This document shows positions 56,259 through 64,000 of a DNA stretch of 64,000 nt, piece after piece. Position numbers and translations under genes: made by a program. Within the stretch, counting starts at the first letter, position 1; each line of letters begins with the position of its first letter. The notes beneath the pieces are model-generated. The model searched no databases, had not been told where the DNA came from, and saw only the letters and a program-made list of their open reading frames with translations. The DNA is from Croceicoccus hydrothermalis (lineage in GTDB: Bacteria > Pseudomonadota > Alphaproteobacteria > Sphingomonadales > Sphingomonadaceae), in assembly GCF_022378335.1 (NCBI RefSeq), contig NZ_JAIQCI010000006.1, positions 1 through 64,000 on the forward strand. The letters run 5' to 3'.

Positions 56259-57440
56259 GTGTTTCTGGGCTTTCTCGACGAATTGCGCGCAGCAGGAATC
56301 AAGGCCAGCCTGAAGGAGCATCTGCTTCTTCTCGAAGCGCTCGACCGCGATGTGATCGACCGCACGCCCGAGGCGTTCTATTACCTGTCCCGCGCGATCT
56401 ATGTGAAGGACGAAGGCCTTCTCGACCGCTTCGACCAGGTGTTTCACAAGGTGTTCGAAGGGGTTCTGGCCGACATGGGACAGGACGCGGTGGACATTCC
56501 CGAGGACTGGCTGCGCGCGATTGCGGAAAAATATCTGTCGCCCGAAGAAATGGAGAAGATTGAGGCGCTCGGCGACTGGGACGAGATCATGGAGACGTTG
56601 AAGAAACGACTCGAGGAACAGGAAGGGCGTCACGAGGGCGGCAACAAGTGGATCGGCACGGGCGGCACCTCGCCATTCGGCCATTCGGGTTACAACCCCG
56701 CCGGCATCCGCATCGGCGGCAAGAGCCGGCACCGCCGCGCGATCAAGGTCTGGGAAAAGCGGGAGTTCGCCGATCTCGACAATTCGCACGAGCTTGGCAC
56801 GCGCAACATCAAGATGGCACTGCGCCGCCTGCGCCGGTTCGCGCGGGAGGGCGCGGCGGACGAGCTCGACCTCGATGCGACAATTCGCGGCACCGCGCGA
56901 CAAGGGTATCTCGACCTCAAGATGCGTCCGGAACGGCGCAATGCGGTGAAATTGCTGCTGTTCCTCGACGTGGGCGGCTCGATGGACCCGCATATCCGCG
57001 ACGTGGAGGAATTGTTCAGCGCGGCCACTGCGGAGTTCAAGAACCTTGAATTCTTCTACTTCCACAATTGCCTGTACGAGGGGGTGTGGAAGGAAAACCG
57101 CCGCCGCTGGACCGATCGCACGCCGACATGGGACGTGCTTCACAAATATGGCCACGATTACAAGATCGTGTTCGTCGGCGATGCGGCCATGTCCCCCTAC
57201 GAAATCGCGCATCCGGGCGGTTCGGTCGAACATATGAACCCCGAGGCCGGCGGCGTGTGGCTCAAACGCGTGGTCGATACCTATCCCGCGGCGGTGTGGC
57301 TCAATCCGGAGGAGCGACGCGCATGGGATCATACGCAATCGAACCGCATGATCCGCGACATCATGAACGACCGCATGTACCCCCTCACGATGGAGGGGCT
57401 GGAGGATGCGATGCGCGAGTTGAGCCGAAAGCGCGGCTAG
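56259..57440 (+). CDS. CoxE-like VWA domain protein
   Basis: A protein of 393 residues, GTG start, 4 bp after the MoxR-type gene. The VWA domain in the second half has the MIDAS motif LFLDVGGSMDPHIRDVEELF (DxGxS). The N-terminal part is helical and acidic (LEALDRDVIDRTPEAFYYLSRAIYV), with a Gly-rich link GTGGTSPFGHSGYNPAGIRIGG. Together with the ATPase it likely forms a MoxR-VWA chaperone; the client is not in sight. Confidence 0.88.
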   Translation: MFLGFLDELRAAGIKASLKEHLLLLEALDRDVIDRTPEAFYYLSRAIYVKDEGLLDRFDQVFHKVFEGVLADMGQDAVDIPEDWLRAIAEKYLSPEEMEKIEALGDWDEIMETLKKRLEEQEGRHEGGNKWIGTGGTSPFGHSGYNPAGIRIGGKSRHRRAIKVWEKREFADLDNSHELGTRNIKMALRRLRRFAREGAADELDLDATIRGTARQGYLDLKMRPERRNAVKLLLFLDVGGSMDPHIRDVEELFSAATAEFKNLEFFYFHNCLYEGVWKENRRRWTDRTPTWDVLHKYGHDYKIVFVGDAAMSPYEIAHPGGSVEHMNPEAGGVWLKRVVDTYPAAVWLNPEERRAWDHTQSNRMIRDIMNDRMYPLTMEGLEDAMRELSRKRG

Positions 57441-57441
57441 T

Positions 57442-58641
57442 TCAATAAAGGAGCAGCGGCGCGATTTCGTCCCGCCATGCCGCCTCGTCCCGCGACGCGA
57501 TGGCGTCGAGGTCGGCGGGCGTCGCGTCAGGATCGTCGACCCATTCGCGCAAGTCCGGGCCGCCATTGATCACGTCGATCGCCAGCCGGTCGAACTCGTA
57601 TTCATAGGGAAAGTCGCGCCACAGATCATAATCGGGATACAGGCGCCGGATCGCCTTGAACGCCAGCGCCTGCAACCGCCAGGGGCGGAACGCCGCATGG
57701 TCGTAGAACGGCCCCTCCGCATGGATCATCAGTCCGTGACAAAGCGTGCCGGCATGTTTGTGAAACGTCGGCTCGAACCAGCATTCGCGGATTGCGCATC
57801 CCGCCAGCCATTCGGGCGCAAACCCGCGCATTTCGGTGAGCACCGCCTTCGCATCGATGTCGGGTGCGCCGAACAATATTTCGAGCGGGCGGGTCGTGCC
57901 GCGCCCTTCGGACACGGTCGCGCCTTCGATCATGACGGTCCCGGCATAGGCGCGCGCCATGTTCACATTGGCGGCATTCGGGCTGGGGTTGATCCACACC
58001 CGGTCCTGCGGCCAGCCATCGCCCGGGCCATCGGGCTGCCAGCCTTCCATCCCGATCACGCGATATTCCACGTCGAGCCCGAAATGCGCCACGAACCAGT
58101 GCCCCATCTCGCCCAGGGTCAGCCCGTGACGCATCGGCATCGGCCCTGCACCGACGAAGCTTTCCTGCCCTGCGCGTAAAATCGTGCCCTCCACCGGGCG
58201 CCCGGCGGGGTTGGGCCGGTCGAGCACCCAGACCGCCTTCCCGCTCTTCGCCGCAGCCTCCAGCATGTAGAGCAGCGTCGTCACGAAGGTGTAGATCCGG
58301 CAGCCCAGATCCTGAAGATCGAAGAGGAACACATCGGCGCTGTCCATCATCGCGTCGGTCGGGCGGCGCACCTCGCCATAAAGGCTGAAGACCGGGATGT
58401 GGTAATCGGGATCCGTCTCATCCGCGGTTTCGACCATGTTGTCCTGCTTGTCCCCCTTCAGCCCATGCTGCGGGCCGAAGGCGGCGGATAGGGTGATCCC
58501 CTCGCACGCGGCGAGCGCGTCGAGCGAATGGGTCAGATCCGCCGTGACGGATGCAGGATGAGCCACCAGCGCAACGCGGCGCCCGATGAGCGGGCCGCGC
58601 AGTTCCGCATCGGCGATGAGGCGATCAATACCGAATTTCAT
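57442..58641 (-). CDS. DUF1343 / NamZ-type exo-beta-N-acetylmuramidase
   Basis: About 399 residues from the ATG at 58641. DUF1343 (glycoside hydrolase family 171) motifs: VALVAHPASVTADLTHSLDAL, AAFGPQHGLKGDKQDNM, LFDLQDLGCRIYTFVTTLLYMLEAAAKSG, WVLDRPNPAGRPVEG and GATVSEGRGTTRPLE. NamZ releases terminal MurNAc from peptidoglycan fragments. No signal peptide is visible, so it is probably cytoplasmic in wall recycling. The upstream DOMON-like gene overlaps its start as ATGA; it is convergent with the CoxE-like gene. Confidence 0.87.
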   Translation of the reverse strand: MKFGIDRLIADAELRGPLIGRRVALVAHPASVTADLTHSLDALAACEGITLSAAFGPQHGLKGDKQDNMVETADETDPDYHIPVFSLYGEVRRPTDAMMDSADVFLFDLQDLGCRIYTFVTTLLYMLEAAAKSGKAVWVLDRPNPAGRPVEGTILRAGQESFVGAGPMPMRHGLTLGEMGHWFVAHFGLDVEYRVIGMEGWQPDGPGDGWPQDRVWINPSPNAANVNMARAYAGTVMIEGATVSEGRGTTRPLEILFGAPDIDAKAVLTEMRGFAPEWLAGCAIRECWFEPTFHKHAGTLCHGLMIHAEGPFYDHAAFRPWRLQALAFKAIRRLYPDYDLWRDFPYEYEFDRLAIDVINGGPDLREWVDDPDATPADLDAIASRDEAAWRDEIAPLLLY

Positions 58642-59192
58642 GGGTTCACCGGTGGCGAAATCTGCATGGCAAAGCAAGCCGGTGCGTGAAAATCGGGTCG
58701 CCCCTCCCCATGGGCCAAAGCCCAGAAATCGCGATCCCCGCTGGTCCGTTCGATCACCGCGCAAAGACCGACCGCCAATGGCTGCGCGCCCGTGACCGGC
58801 CAGACATCGACGGCGACGCGCGCCGCCGCGACATCGCCCATCCGCAAATCGATCACCGGCGGAAAGGTCGCGGGCGGCGGGCTGATCGGCGTGCGATAAC
58901 CGGCAAATTCATACGCGGCCCAGCATCCGTCCGGCGCGAAGTTCCATTCGTGGTAACCGCCGCCCTCGCCCATTGCGAACAATTCGAAGCATGTATGCTG
59001 CCATAACCCATCGGTGCGTTCGGGCGTGCGGCGCGGCGGCCAGACGATGCCGCCAATATCGCCTTTGACGCGATAGTCGATGAGCCAGCGCCCGTCGGAT
59101 GCGAAGTGAACCCTCGCCGACACCACATAGGGCGCCGCATCGCCCGCCGGATGCGGGATCAGTGCGATCCATTCGTCGTCATTCATCGCCAT
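58638..59192 (-). CDS. DOMON-like domain protein
   Basis: A protein of 184 residues with a beta-sandwich pattern. [42 protein letters not shown] resembles the DOMON-like proteins common in sphingomonads. Function unknown; binding of sugar or heme is typical of the wider family. Ends overlapping the NamZ-type gene start by 4 nt, so the two are probably one operon. Alternative start two codons in. Confidence 0.72.
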   Translation of the reverse strand: MAMNDDEWIALIPHPAGDAAPYVVSARVHFASDGRWLIDYRVKGDIGGIVWPPRRTPERTDGLWQHTCFELFAMGEGGGYHEWNFAPDGCWAAYEFAGYRTPISPPPATFPPVIDLRMGDVAAARVAVDVWPVTGAQPLAVGLCAVIERTSGDRDFWALAHGEGRPDFHAPACFAMQISPPVNP

Positions 59193-59275
59193 GCGCTTCG
59201 CCTTCCCCCTACCCGCGCGGCGGAACCCGTGTTACGGGCGCCGCGCAAACCATTCTTGCCGGACGGACAGCCACG

Positions 59276-60499
59276 ATGACCTACAAATCCCAATTGCTTC
59301 GCACGCTGGACGAACGCGGCTATATCCATCAGGCGACCGATGCCGACGCGCTCGACACGCTCGCGGCAAGGCAGATCGTGCCCGGCTATATCGGGTTCGA
59401 TCCCACGGCGCCATCGCTGCATGTCGGGTCGCTGGTACAGATCATGATGCTGCGCCGGTTGCAGCAGGCCGGGCACAAGCCGATCGTCGTCATGGGCGGC
59501 GGCACGGGCAAGATCGGCGACCCCAGCTTCAAGGACGAGGCCCGTTCGATGATGACGGACGACGTCATCGCGGCCAATGTCGCCTCCATCCGCAAGGTGT
59601 TTTCGCGCTTGCTGACCTTCGGCGACGGGCCGACCGATGCGGTCATGGTCGACAATGCGGAATGGCTCGATAAGCTCGAATACATCCCGTTCCTGCGCGA
59701 CATTGGGCAGCATTTTTCGGTCAATCGCATGCTGAGCTTCGATTCGGTGAAGCTGCGGCTCGATCGCGAACAATCCTTGAGCTTCCTCGAATTCAATTAC
59801 ATGATCTTGCAGGCGTATGATTTCCGCGAATTGTCGCGCCGCTACGATTGCCGGTTGCAGATGGGCGGATCGGATCAGTGGGGCAATATCGTCAACGGGA
59901 TCGAACTCACGCGCCGCGTCGATGCGCGCGAGGTGTACGGGCTGACGACGCCGTTGTTGACGACGGCGGACGGCGCGAAGATGGGCAAGTCGGTGAACGG
60001 GGCGGTATGGCTTAACGAAGACATGCTGCCGGCGTATGATTTCTGGCAATACTGGCGCAATTGCGACGACCGGGACGTGGGCCGGTTCCTGCGGCTTTTT
60101 ACCGATCTGCCGCTCGCCGAAATTGCGGAGCTGGAGGCGGCGGAGGGCGCCGGGATCAATGCGGCCAAGATCCGGCTTGCCAACGAGGTCACCGCCCTTT
60201 GCCGGGGCGAGGATGCCGCACAAAAGGCCGAAGCCACGGCGCAGGCCACCTTTGCGGCGGGCGGCGTTGGCGGCGATCTTCCCGTGTTCGCGGTGCCGGC
60301 GGAGGGCGTCGGCATCGTCGATGCGCTTATCGGTGTGGGCTTTGCCAAGTCGAAGGGCGAGGCACGCCGCCTGATCGCGGGCGGCGGCGCCCGGTTGAAC
60401 GGCGAACAGGTCGCGGACGAAACCCTGCATATCGCGGCCCCTGCCGAAGACATGCGCATTTCGGCCGGAAAGAAGCGCCACGGCATCCTGCGCGGCTGA
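59276..60499 (+). CDS. tyrS: Tyrosyl-tRNA synthetase
   Basis: A class I synthetase of 407 residues. HIGH-like [17 protein letters not shown] and KMSKS-like [16 protein letters not shown]; tyrosine-binding [25 protein letters not shown]. The C-terminal S4 domain ([26 protein letters not shown]) completes it. Start ATG at 59276 ([19 protein letters not shown]); a longer upstream frame is not TyrS-like. Confidence 0.96.
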   Translation: MTYKSQLLRTLDERGYIHQATDADALDTLAARQIVPGYIGFDPTAPSLHVGSLVQIMMLRRLQQAGHKPIVVMGGGTGKIGDPSFKDEARSMMTDDVIAANVASIRKVFSRLLTFGDGPTDAVMVDNAEWLDKLEYIPFLRDIGQHFSVNRMLSFDSVKLRLDREQSLSFLEFNYMILQAYDFRELSRRYDCRLQMGGSDQWGNIVNGIELTRRVDAREVYGLTTPLLTTADGAKMGKSVNGAVWLNEDMLPAYDFWQYWRNCDDRDVGRFLRLFTDLPLAEIAELEAAEGAGINAAKIRLANEVTALCRGEDAAQKAEATAQATFAAGGVGGDLPVFAVPAEGVGIVDALIGVGFAKSKGEARRLIAGGGARLNGEQVADETLHIAAPAEDMRISAGKKRHGILRG

Positions 60500-60581
60500 G
60501 CGCCGACCTGCGCCCGACGCGTAGGCGTCTGTTTACCAAATGTTATCCAGTGGATCGTAAGCCGATGATCTGGATCAACAT

Positions 60582-60932
60582 ATGGGGGCGCAGGTGCAGG
60601 GCGGCGCACGGCTATCGGTCACGGATCTTCGCAGGGCGACACGCCACCCGGTCGACTACCCGGTGGTGGCGGACCACCGCATCCACGGCGATCTGCCGAT
60701 GCGCCTTTGCAATATCTCCGCAAACGGCTTCATGGCGCAAAGCGATGTCGTGCTCGATCGCGGGGAGAGGCTTACCGTGCGGCTGCCCGAAATCGGCCGG
60801 ATCGAGGCACATGTCATCTGGTCCGCGGACAGGCGCGCCGGGTGCCAACTCGAACGCGTGATCCCGCCCGACCGCTTTGCCGAAATGTTGTCGCAGATGA
60901 GACCCAGGGCGCGCATTCGTCCGCGCGGATGA
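60582..60932 (+). CDS. Single-domain PilZ protein
   Basis: A protein of 116 residues. PilZ c-di-GMP motifs: RRATR (RxxxR, residues ~17-21) and CNISANGF (NxSxxG, ~43-48). Little else besides the beta-barrel, so probably an adaptor that reports c-di-GMP. No neighbours of obvious related function; the bcs PilZ is far away. Start at 60582 is likely but not certain. Confidence 0.85.
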   Translation: MGAQVQGGARLSVTDLRRATRHPVDYPVVADHRIHGDLPMRLCNISANGFMAQSDVVLDRGERLTVRLPEIGRIEAHVIWSADRRAGCQLERVIPPDRFAEMLSQMRPRARIRPRG

Positions 60933-60992
60933 TGCGGTCATGCGCCGGCGATCGGCCTTGCATTGGCGGGCGCGCCGTCGCACAGGGGCGAT

Positions 60993-61739
60993 ATGTCTGA
61001 TGCTCTTCTTTCCAACATTGCGCTTCTTATCGATGCCGACAATGTCACGCCCGCCGGGATCGATCCGGTCCTGACCGTTCTTGCCGAACTTGGGCAGGTG
61101 AATATCCGCCGCGCCTACGGCAATTGGGCCAAGCCTCAACTGGCGAAATGGCGCGACATCACGAACCAGTTCGGCATCCACCCGCAACAGCAATTCGACC
61201 TGACGAAGGGGAAGAACGCCACCGACATGGCGATGACGATCGATGCGATCGACCTGCTCTATCGCGGGAAGGTCGACGGTTTCGGTATCATGTCGTCGGA
61301 TAGCGATTTTACCCCCCTCGCCACCCGGCTCCGGCAGGACGGGCTCGTCGTTTACGGCTTCGGCAGCGCGGACCGTGCGCCCGACGCGTTCAAGACCGCC
61401 TGCACCCGCTTCATCAACATCGACGCGCTCATCGCCGGCGATGCGGAGGATACCGGCACCGCCGGCCGCCGTTCCGACGAGGAGGGTAAGCCGCGCAAGC
61501 CCAAGCGCGCCGCCGTGGACGAGGAACTGGTTCAGTTGCTGGGCAAGGCATTCCGCGCGGCCAATCGCGACGACGAAGGCTATGCCCGCATGGGGGAGGT
61601 CGGCCAGATCGCCGGCAACCGTTCCAGCTTCGACGTGCGCAATTATGGATACAAGCGGCTCATCGACCTGATGCGGGAACTGGACCAGTTCGATGTTGTC
61701 ATGCGCAATGGGCAGCCGTTCATCAAACGCATGCGCTGA
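60993..61739 (+). CDS. NYN-domain protein with OST-HTH/LOTUS domain
   Basis: A protein of 248 residues from the ATG at 60993 (AGGGG, 5 nt). The N-terminal NYN ribonuclease-like (PIN-fold) domain shows IALLIDADNVTPAG, GKNATDMAMTIDAIDLLY and GFGIMSSDSDFTPLATRL, with the acidic residues of the family. After a basic linker, the C-terminal ~75 residues (LVQLLGKAFRAANRDDEGYARMGEVGQIAGNR...) fit an OST-HTH/LOTUS domain, usually RNA-binding. A role in RNA processing is inferred. Confidence 0.85.
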   Translation: MSDALLSNIALLIDADNVTPAGIDPVLTVLAELGQVNIRRAYGNWAKPQLAKWRDITNQFGIHPQQQFDLTKGKNATDMAMTIDAIDLLYRGKVDGFGIMSSDSDFTPLATRLRQDGLVVYGFGSADRAPDAFKTACTRFINIDALIAGDAEDTGTAGRRSDEEGKPRKPKRAAVDEELVQLLGKAFRAANRDDEGYARMGEVGQIAGNRSSFDVRNYGYKRLIDLMRELDQFDVVMRNGQPFIKRMR

Positions 61740-61763
61740 CCCCCTCATTCTCAAACGGCGGAA

Positions 61764-61799
61764 CGAAAAAGGGCGGCCCCGCGAGGCCGCCCTTCTCGT
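61764..61799. terminator. Bidirectional rho-independent terminator
   Basis: AAGGGCGGCC (61769-61778), a 6-nt loop CCGCGA, GGCCGCCCTT (61785-61794), flanked by A-rich and T-rich ends (ACGAAAA on the left, TCTCGTTT on the right). It lies between the convergent NYN-LOTUS gene and the periplasmic repeat protein gene and would serve both. Confidence 0.8.
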
Positions 61800-61816
61800 T
61801 TCGATGCATCAGGCCG

Positions 61817-63184
61817 TCAGCTGGCCATCTGCGTATCGACATAGGCCACCCACGCCCGCGCAAGGCTGGTGCGGTTGCCGGTCTGGATCTGCTCGAACGT
61901 GCTCTTGGCTTCGGCGAACTGACCCATGTCGGCCAGCGCGATGCCGAGCCCGGTCAGCGCCTTTTCCTTGTCCACGCCGCCCTTTTCGAGCGCCACGCGA
62001 TACAGCGCGGCCGCCTCGCTCGACTTTTCATAGCCGAGGTAGATGTCGGCCAGCGTCATCGCGTCCTTGCCAGTCGCGGCGTTGCGGGCGCCGGCGGCGT
62101 CGGTATTGATTTCCGCCAACACCGAGTCATAGCGCGCATTGGCGGTCGAGAGCGTCTCGGTCACGGCCTGCGCATTGCGGTCGAGAACGCCCGCTTCGAT
62201 ACCGGCATTGGCGACGGCGCGTGCCTCGCCCGGACGCAGGCGGGGGTCGGTCTGGTACAGATAGGCGAGAAACTGACGCTCGTCCGAAATCGCATTCTCA
62301 CGCAGCATCAGCCGCAGGAGGTCGAGCTCTTCCTCCTCGGTATAGGGGGAGAGCGAAGCGACCACGCTATAGGCCTGCTTGCGCTGATCCGTGCTGGGCG
62401 ATGCCTCGAGCGTGCGCAGGGCCCATTCGAAAGCCTGATCGTTGAGACCGTTGTTCGCCGCCACGGCGAGACCGCGGAAGACGAGATCGGTCTGCGGCTG
62501 ACCGGTGGCGGTGCGGCGCGCCTCGATCGCGTCATTCAGCTTCACCAGGCCTTCTTCGTGCATGTTGTCGGCCAGATAGCTCTCGGCGAGCAGCATGCGG
62601 ACGTCGTTCTCGGTATAACCGGCGGCGATCGCCTTGGGCAGCGCCTCGCGCGCACCGGCATAATCGCCCGAATCATAGGCGAGAGCGCCCGAGAAATACT
62701 GATAGGTGGGCACGTTCTCCGCCGGGGCCAACCCGCTGGCGAGCATCATATCGATGCCGCGCTTCTGAAGCGTCGGGTCGAACATCAGCTGCCCTGCGTT
62801 CAGCGCGATCTGACCGACGAAATACCGGTCGTCCGGCTTCGTCGCGGCGGCGGCGGCGGCGTCGATCTTCGCGCGAATACCGCCGAGTGCCTGATCCACG
62901 CTGTTCTGCGCCGCGGTCAACTGCGCCTGCGCCTGCTGCTTTGCGGCGGGTTCGCGCGCGCTGACGAAAGCCTGACGCGCCTGCTGCGCCTGCTGCGAGG
63001 CGGTGGTGACGGCGGCGTTTTCCTTCGCGCCCTGAACGGCCGTCTGCAGTTCGGCGGCGGTGGGACGGAATTCCTTCGAAATCTTGATATCCTGCGCCAT
63101 CGCGGGCGCTGCACCCGCACCAACGGCGCCGGTCGAAAGCGCGAGCGCGAGCGCAATGCGGGAAATGGAACGTTTCATATTCAT
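61817..63184 (-). CDS. Periplasmic TPR-like repeat protein
   Basis: About 455 residues from the ATG at 63184 (GGAG just upstream); an ATG at 63178 is the alternative. Clear signal peptide (IALALALSTGAVGAGAAPAMA). The rest is alpha-helical with TPR-like pairs (ADIYLGYEKSSEAAALYRVALEKGGVDKEKALTGLGIALADMGQFAEAKSTFEQI), and an early Gln/Ala-rich helix (ASQQAQQARQAFVSAREPAAKQQAQAQL). A hypothetical typical of sphingomonads. Function unknown. Confidence 0.82.
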   Translation of the reverse strand: MNMKRSISRIALALALSTGAVGAGAAPAMAQDIKISKEFRPTAAELQTAVQGAKENAAVTTASQQAQQARQAFVSAREPAAKQQAQAQLTAAQNSVDQALGGIRAKIDAAAAAATKPDDRYFVGQIALNAGQLMFDPTLQKRGIDMMLASGLAPAENVPTYQYFSGALAYDSGDYAGAREALPKAIAAGYTENDVRMLLAESYLADNMHEEGLVKLNDAIEARRTATGQPQTDLVFRGLAVAANNGLNDQAFEWALRTLEASPSTDQRKQAYSVVASLSPYTEEEELDLLRLMLRENAISDERQFLAYLYQTDPRLRPGEARAVANAGIEAGVLDRNAQAVTETLSTANARYDSVLAEINTDAAGARNAATGKDAMTLADIYLGYEKSSEAAALYRVALEKGGVDKEKALTGLGIALADMGQFAEAKSTFEQIQTGNRTSLARAWVAYVDTQMAS

Positions 63185-63500
63185 CTTTCTCCACCAAAAC
63201 TTGACAGCCAGCGGGCTTTCGCCACTGACCGAACGAAACACACATGGCGTCAAATGCCGCCAAAAATCCGCGAACGCAACCGTGCCCCGCGTCATCTCTC
63301 TTGCCCGCCTTATGCGGGGGATACGCTGAATAGCGATTGAATGGGCTGCGCGAACGATCCGCCTGACCCTGTGGAAAAGCATGGGGTCGCGGCCCGGGCG
63401 AAGGGTCGTTCGACTGGCATTCGCGCGCCCCGTGCCCTAGGGTCGCGGCGCACCGGCGAATGTCCGGACAATGACAGTTGATAAAAGAGAGCCAACCGGC
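63185..63500. other. Intergenic region upstream of gyrA
   Basis: About 300 bases between divergent genes. It must contain promoters for both but none is clear; a TTGACA at 63202 lacks a good -10 partner. An inverted repeat (CATTCGC ... GCGAATG) spans about 63419-63471 around a CCCTAGGG palindrome and could form a leader hairpin for gyrA. Confidence 0.4.
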
Positions 63501-64000
63501 GTGAACGACCTGACCGATACCCTCCCTCAGCGCGGGCCCGACATCGAACCGATCGACATCGTCGATGAGATGAAGTCCAGCTATCTCGATTACGCGATGA
63601 GCGTGATCGTATCGCGTGCGCTTCCCGACGTGCGCGACGGGCTGAAACCGGTGCACCGCCGCATCCTCTACAGCTGTCAGGAAGCGGGATACGTCGCGGG
63701 ACGCCCCTATCGCAAGTCGAGCCGCATCGTCGGCGACGTCATGGGTAAGTATCACCCCCATGGCGACAGCGCGATCTACGACGCGCTGGCCCGCATGACG
63801 CAGGATTGGTCGATGCGCCTTCCGCTCATCGACGGGCAGGGCAATTTCGGCTCGATGGATCCCGATCCGCCCGCCGCCATGCGCTATACCGAGGCGCGGC
63901 TGGCGAAGGTTTCGGAATCGCTGCTTTCCGACATCGACAAGAACACCGTCGATTTCATCGACAATTACGACGGCAGCGAGAGCGAGCCTTCGGTCCTCCC
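63501..64000 (+). CDS. gyrA: DNA gyrase subunit A (5' part, runs off window)
   Basis: The first ~166 residues are present. [39 protein letters not shown] is the canonical GyrA start. The quinolone-resistance region reads [17 protein letters not shown] with the susceptible-type Ser and Asp. The catalytic Tyr is in [17 protein letters not shown]. Start GTG at 63501 is assumed; an in-frame ATG at 63471 is equally possible. The gene continues beyond 64000. Confidence 0.95.
   Translation, partial: MNDLTDTLPQRGPDIEPIDIVDEMKSSYLDYAMSVIVSRALPDVRDGLKPVHRRILYSCQEAGYVAGRPYRKSSRIVGDVMGKYHPHGDSAIYDALARMTQDWSMRLPLIDGQGNFGSMDPDPPAAMRYTEARLAKVSESLLSDIDKNTVDFIDNYDGSESEPSVL

Noticed and set aside
60513-60530. 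Terminator after tyrS (GACGC-GTAG-GCGTC)
   Set aside because: Only a 5-bp stem with no real T-run; too weak to call.

Overview
This 64 kb window is almost entirely the GC-rich chromosome of an alphaproteobacterium, most likely a member of the Sphingomonadales (Sphingomonadaceae/Erythrobacteraceae). I infer this from protein style and gene neighbourhoods, not from a database search: a BcsA-BcsB fusion, PhaR, a DUF2721 protein, a PilZ protein, an HglS-type dioxygenase, rsmI-yraN-gshB, hrcA-grpE beside rph-rdgB-hemW, and two promoters matching the alphaproteobacterial heat-shock sigma-factor consensus.

Layout. Positions 1-2844 look like the distal end of a genomic island. It holds a CHAT-domain (caspase-like) protein gene, then a gene-free stretch with palindromic repeats, and ends in a 3'-terminal fragment of a tRNA-Ser gene that I read as an attachment site. 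Core chromosome follows. 3.1-4.6 kb carries a YrhK-like protein and a CNNM/CBS transporter. 4.6-14.6 kb is a cellulose operon on the minus strand (bcsR-like, bcsQ, bcsAB fusion, bcsC, bcsZ), in which bcsQ and bcsC each carry a homopolymer frameshift and bcsZ an in-frame stop. A divergent three-gene TadE/TadG-like operon (15.0-17.9 kb) shares its upstream region, which holds three 15-bp imperfect palindromes at exact 27-bp spacing. 17.9-30.3 kb holds YitT, pyruvate dehydrogenase E3 and E2 with a thioesterase between them, a universal stress protein, RNase R, HglS, a TupA-like ATP-grasp protein, an M28 peptidase and an archaeal-type prolyl-tRNA synthetase.

30.4-45 kb holds phaR, alr, a NifU-like protein, cvpA, radA, a patatin-like protein, dnaJ, dnaK, a copper chaperone, a zincin-like protein, a membrane EEP phosphatase, a glycine-zipper lipoprotein, grpE and hrcA. 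45-64 kb holds rph, rdgB, a broken hemW, a xerC-type recombinase, DUF2721 and DedA proteins, gshB, yraN, rsmI, an LpoA-like lipoprotein, parE, a MoxR/CoxE pair, a NamZ-type muramidase with a DOMON-like protein, tyrS, PilZ, a NYN-LOTUS protein, a periplasmic repeat protein and the start of gyrA.

How parts fit: the cellulose operon and the Tad-like operon are both surface and biofilm functions sharing one regulatory region. dnaK/dnaJ and hrcA/grpE form the heat-shock module, with sigma-32-type promoters visible before dnaK and hrcA. rsmI/yraN/lpoA/gshB and rph/rdgB/hemW are familiar housekeeping neighbourhoods. Five probable lesions in four genes (bcsZ, bcsC, bcsQ, hemW) are visible. They may be real decay, phase variation or assembly error, and the sequence alone cannot decide. 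No CRISPR array, insertion sequence, rRNA or complete tRNA gene was seen.
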